Below are positions 61,539-64,000 of a DNA stretch of 64,000 nucleotides, piece by piece; position 1 is the stretch's first letter, and every line of letters begins with the position of its first letter. A program made the position numbers and the translations under genes. The stretch is from an uncultured Flavobacteriaceae bacterium (lineage in GTDB: Bacteria; Bacteroidota; Bacteroidia; Flavobacteriales; Flavobacteriaceae). Location: NCBI GenBank assembly GCA_947500525.1, contig CANMSH010000001.1, positions 248,001 through 312,000 of the forward strand, written 5' to 3'. Below the pieces are notes generated by a model. It saw nothing but the letters and a program-made list of their open reading frames with translations, did no database searches and was not told the DNA's origin.

Positions 61539-63293
61539 ATGTATAGAAGTCATACAAATGGTGAATTGCGATTAAGGCATGTAGAAAAGGAAGTTACCTT
61601 ATCAGGTTGGGTACAAAAAGTACGTGATAAAGGGTTTATGTTGTGGATTGATCTACGAGATCGTTATGGAATTACTCAGCTAATATTAGATGAAGAACGT
61701 ACTGACAAAGCTATTTTCGAGCAAGCAAAAACCATTGGTCGTGAGTTTGTAATTCAAGTCACTGGTACCGTAATAGAACGTCAATCAAAAAATAACAACA
61801 TTCCTACAGGAGAAATTGAAGTGTTGGTTACTAAATTAACCGTTTTAAATACCGCTAAAACACCTCCTTTTACCATAGAAGATGATACCGATGGAGGCGA
61901 AGAATTGCGCATGCAATATCGATATTTAGATATTCGTCGCAATCCGGTGAAAGAAAGTTTAATATTTAGACATAAAGTCGCTCAAGAAGTTCGAAGTTAT
62001 TTATCAAACCAAGATTTCATTGAAGTAGAAACACCTTATTTAATTAAATCTACTCCAGAAGGTGCACGCGACTTTGTAGTTCCTAGTCGTATGAATGAAG
62101 GGCAATTTTATGCCTTACCGCAATCACCTCAAACCTTTAAACAACTATTAATGGTTGGTGGAATGGATAAATATTTTCAAATAGTAAAGTGTTTTCGTGA
62201 TGAAGATTTACGCGCCGATAGACAGCCAGAATTTACGCAAATTGACTGCGAAATGGCCTTTGTTGAACAAGAAGATATTTTAAAAACTTTTGAAGGTTTA
62301 ACACGGTATTTATTACAGAAAATAAATAATGTTGAAGTTGCAGAATTTCCAAGAATGACCTATGATGAGGCTATGCAAACCTATGGTAATGATAAACCAG
62401 ATATCCGTTTTGGGATGAAGTTTGGAGAATTAAATACTGTTGCTCGGCATAAAGAGTTCAACGTTTTTAACAAAGCCGAACTTGTCGTTGGTATTGCCGT
62501 TCCCGGTGGAAATTCATATACCAGAAAGGAGATTGATAAATTGATTGATTGGGTCAAGCGTCCACAAGTAGGTGCTCTTGGAATGGTCTATTCAAGATGT
62601 AATGATGACGGAAGTTATAAATCATCAGTAGATAAATTTTACGACCAAGAGGATCTTGCAAAATGGGCAGAAGTTACTGGTGCCAAACCTGGTGATTTAG
62701 TCTGTGTGCTATCAGGTGACACCAACAAAGTGAGAGCCCAATTAAGCGCACTAAGAATGGAACTGGCCGAGCGTTTAGGTTTACGCAAACCTAATGAATT
62801 TGCACCATTATGGGTAGTTGATTTTCCATTGTTAGAATGGGACGAAGATACTGCTCGTTTTCATGCAATGCACCACCCCTTTACTTCTCCAAAACCCGAA
62901 GACATGCCTTTGTTAGATACTGATCCAGCTAAGGTACGAGCAAACGCGTATGATCTAGTACTAAATGGCAATGAAATTGGAGGTGGTTCGATTAGAATTC
63001 ATGATAAGACAACGCAAGCATTAATGTTCGATCATTTAGGATTTACACCTGAAGAAGCAAAAGCCCAATTCGGCTTCTTGATGAATGCCTTCGAATATGG
63101 TGCTCCTCCTCACGGAGGTATTGCTTTTGGTCTAGACAGATTGGTTGCTATTTTAGGAGGACAAGAAACGATAAGAGATTTTATCGCGTTTCCTAAAAAC
63201 AACGCAGGTCGCGATGTTATGATCGATGCACCGGCTCCTATTGATTATGACCAGTTGACAGAGTTAAATTTGAAACTCAATCTAAAATCTTAG
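61539..63293 (+). CDS. aspS: Aspartyl-tRNA synthetase
   Basis: 584 residues from the ATG at 61539 ([11 protein letters not shown]), the usual start. An upstream in-frame ATG would extend it by 20 residues past the -7 box. The N-terminal OB fold ([14 protein letters not shown]), class II motif 2 ([18 protein letters not shown]) and motif 3 ([12 protein letters not shown]) are present, as is the bacterial GAD insertion (about 290-410). It charges tRNA-Asp. The bacterial type (GAD) may or may not also charge tRNA-Asn, which cannot be judged here. Confidence 0.97.
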   Translation: MYRSHTNGELRLRHVEKEVTLSGWVQKVRDKGFMLWIDLRDRYGITQLILDEERTDKAIFEQAKTIGREFVIQVTGTVIERQSKNNNIPTGEIEVLVTKLTVLNTAKTPPFTIEDDTDGGEELRMQYRYLDIRRNPVKESLIFRHKVAQEVRSYLSNQDFIEVETPYLIKSTPEGARDFVVPSRMNEGQFYALPQSPQTFKQLLMVGGMDKYFQIVKCFRDEDLRADRQPEFTQIDCEMAFVEQEDILKTFEGLTRYLLQKINNVEVAEFPRMTYDEAMQTYGNDKPDIRFGMKFGELNTVARHKEFNVFNKAELVVGIAVPGGNSYTRKEIDKLIDWVKRPQVGALGMVYSRCNDDGSYKSSVDKFYDQEDLAKWAEVTGAKPGDLVCVLSGDTNKVRAQLSALRMELAERLGLRKPNEFAPLWVVDFPLLEWDEDTARFHAMHHPFTSPKPEDMPLLDTDPAKVRANAYDLVLNGNEIGGGSIRIHDKTTQALMFDHLGFTPEEAKAQFGFLMNAFEYGAPPHGGIAFGLDRLVAILGGQETIRDFIAFPKNNAGRDVMIDAPAPIDYDQLTELNLKLNLKS

Positions 63294-63337
63294 AGCAACG
63301 ATACGCTTTCAGCAAAATTTTTAGTAATTTTCAGTTC

Positions 63338-64000
63338 ATGAAAGCAACCATCTTGTTGGTGAGCATATTTTTATGTTCAACTGTATCGCTGGGTCAAACC
63401 CTGACGGGTAGTGAATTATTAGAAAAGTCTATCTCTCATCATGATCCTAAAAATCAGTGGGGTAGTTTCAATGATAGTTTATTCATTACCATGAAAACAC
63501 CAACTTCCAGCGACAGAAACAGCATCATTCACATTAATTTGGCCAACGAATATTTTTATTTAAAGGCAATAACAGATACTATTTCCACAGAATATACGCT
63601 CAATAAAACGGCGTGTTCTATGGCTCTTAACGGAACTCAAAACCTCTCTGAAAGCCTAAAGAAGACCCATAAAATGAGTTGTAAAAGAGCAACCATGTTG
63701 AAAGATTATTATACATATTTATATGGCTTGCCTATGAAGTTAAAAGATCCCGGAACCATTATTGACCCCAAGGTTCGGTTAAAAGAATTTAAAGGGAAAA
63801 AATATTTAGTGCTGAAAGCGAGTTATGAAAAAGATGTAGGAGAGGATACATGGTATTTTTATTTTAATCAACACAATTATGCTATGGAAGTGTATCAGTT
63901 CTTTCACGATGAAACAAAAAATGATGGGGAATACATTTTATTGAACGGAGAGGAAGATATAGGCAATATTAAAATGCCAAAAATTAGAACTTGGTATATG
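63338..64000 (+). CDS. Secreted protein, DUF6503-like (cut by window end)
   Basis: 221 codons run from an ATG at 63338 to the window end without a stop. The protein starts with a signal peptide ending SLGQ, then TGSELLEKSISHHDPKNQWGSF, which looks like the opening of the DUF6503 family of flavobacterial secreted proteins. Blocks such as YYTYLYGLPMKLKDPGTIIDP and DTWYFYFNQHNYAMEVYQFFHDE support a beta-rich secreted domain. The family name is from memory, and the function is unknown. Confidence 0.7.
   Translation, partial: MKATILLVSIFLCSTVSLGQTLTGSELLEKSISHHDPKNQWGSFNDSLFITMKTPTSSDRNSIIHINLANEYFYLKAITDTISTEYTLNKTACSMALNGTQNLSESLKKTHKMSCKRATMLKDYYTYLYGLPMKLKDPGTIIDPKVRLKEFKGKKYLVLKASYEKDVGEDTWYFYFNQHNYAMEVYQFFHDETKNDGEYILLNGEEDIGNIKMPKIRTWYM

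Noticed and set aside
1-64000. tRNA, rRNA or other structured RNA genes
   Set aside because: No cloverleaf-like or rRNA-like segment was recognised in the intergenic regions by eye. A covariance search would be decisive.

Overview
The window is a low-GC stretch of chromosome from a member of the Bacteroidota, most likely a marine flavobacterium (Flavobacteriaceae). The support is a GldA-type gliding ABC ATPase, a protein with a type A type-IX-secretion sorting domain, families typical of flavobacteria (DUF2911, DUF4412, GIN-domain and PepSY-like secreted proteins), promoters with the Bacteroidota -7 box TANNTTTG, and an absence of Shine-Dalgarno leaders. No rRNA, tRNA, CRISPR array, prophage or transposase gene was found.

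Layout. 1-4.8 kb (+): the end of yicC, then gmk-nadD, an M23 peptidase, a GH3-like acyl-adenylating protein, a MOSC protein and a small lipoprotein. 4.9-8.5 kb (-): a DUF4412 protein, mdh and gyrB. 8.5-12.4 kb (-): three small PepSY-like periplasmic proteins, a decayed fourth unit, and an OmpR-family response regulator with its histidine kinase. Two PepSY genes and the decayed unit share one promoter design: an 11-bp tandem repeat containing TCTAAAG placed 6 bp from the -7 box. 12.5-22.9 kb: asnB, two DUF2911 proteins flanking an amidohydrolase, leuS, ald and a SemiSWEET. 22.9-24.8 kb: two secreted proteins. 24.8-32.7 kb (+): a complete trpEGDCFBA operon behind a leader peptide with three consecutive Trp codons and a terminator, followed by trmL, a GNAT protein and a TMEM220-like protein.

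32.7-37.7 kb: a four-gene operon (PhyH dioxygenase, SSS transporter, SDR, Dabb lipoprotein) divergent from an AraC regulator, with a 21-bp-spaced direct repeat between them. 38.3-45.6 kb: functionally unrelated genes, all on +, separated by 100-350 bp structured non-coding repeats. This looks like a cassette array, but no integrase is visible. 46.4-55.7 kb (+): DUF1593, MBL-fold, DUF2200, AraC, GIN-domain, serine hydrolase and erythromycin-esterase-like genes, and an epimerase gene broken by an in-frame stop. 55.8-64 kb: housekeeping and metabolic genes (gldA, OsmC, dipeptide epimerase, rsmI, aspS) and a secreted protein cut by the window end.

The strongest leads are the operator-linked PepSY/two-component regulon with its decayed, possibly RNA-producing unit (8.6-12.5 kb), the trp attenuator (24.84-25.01 kb), and the structured intergenic repeat family (38.4-45.6 kb).
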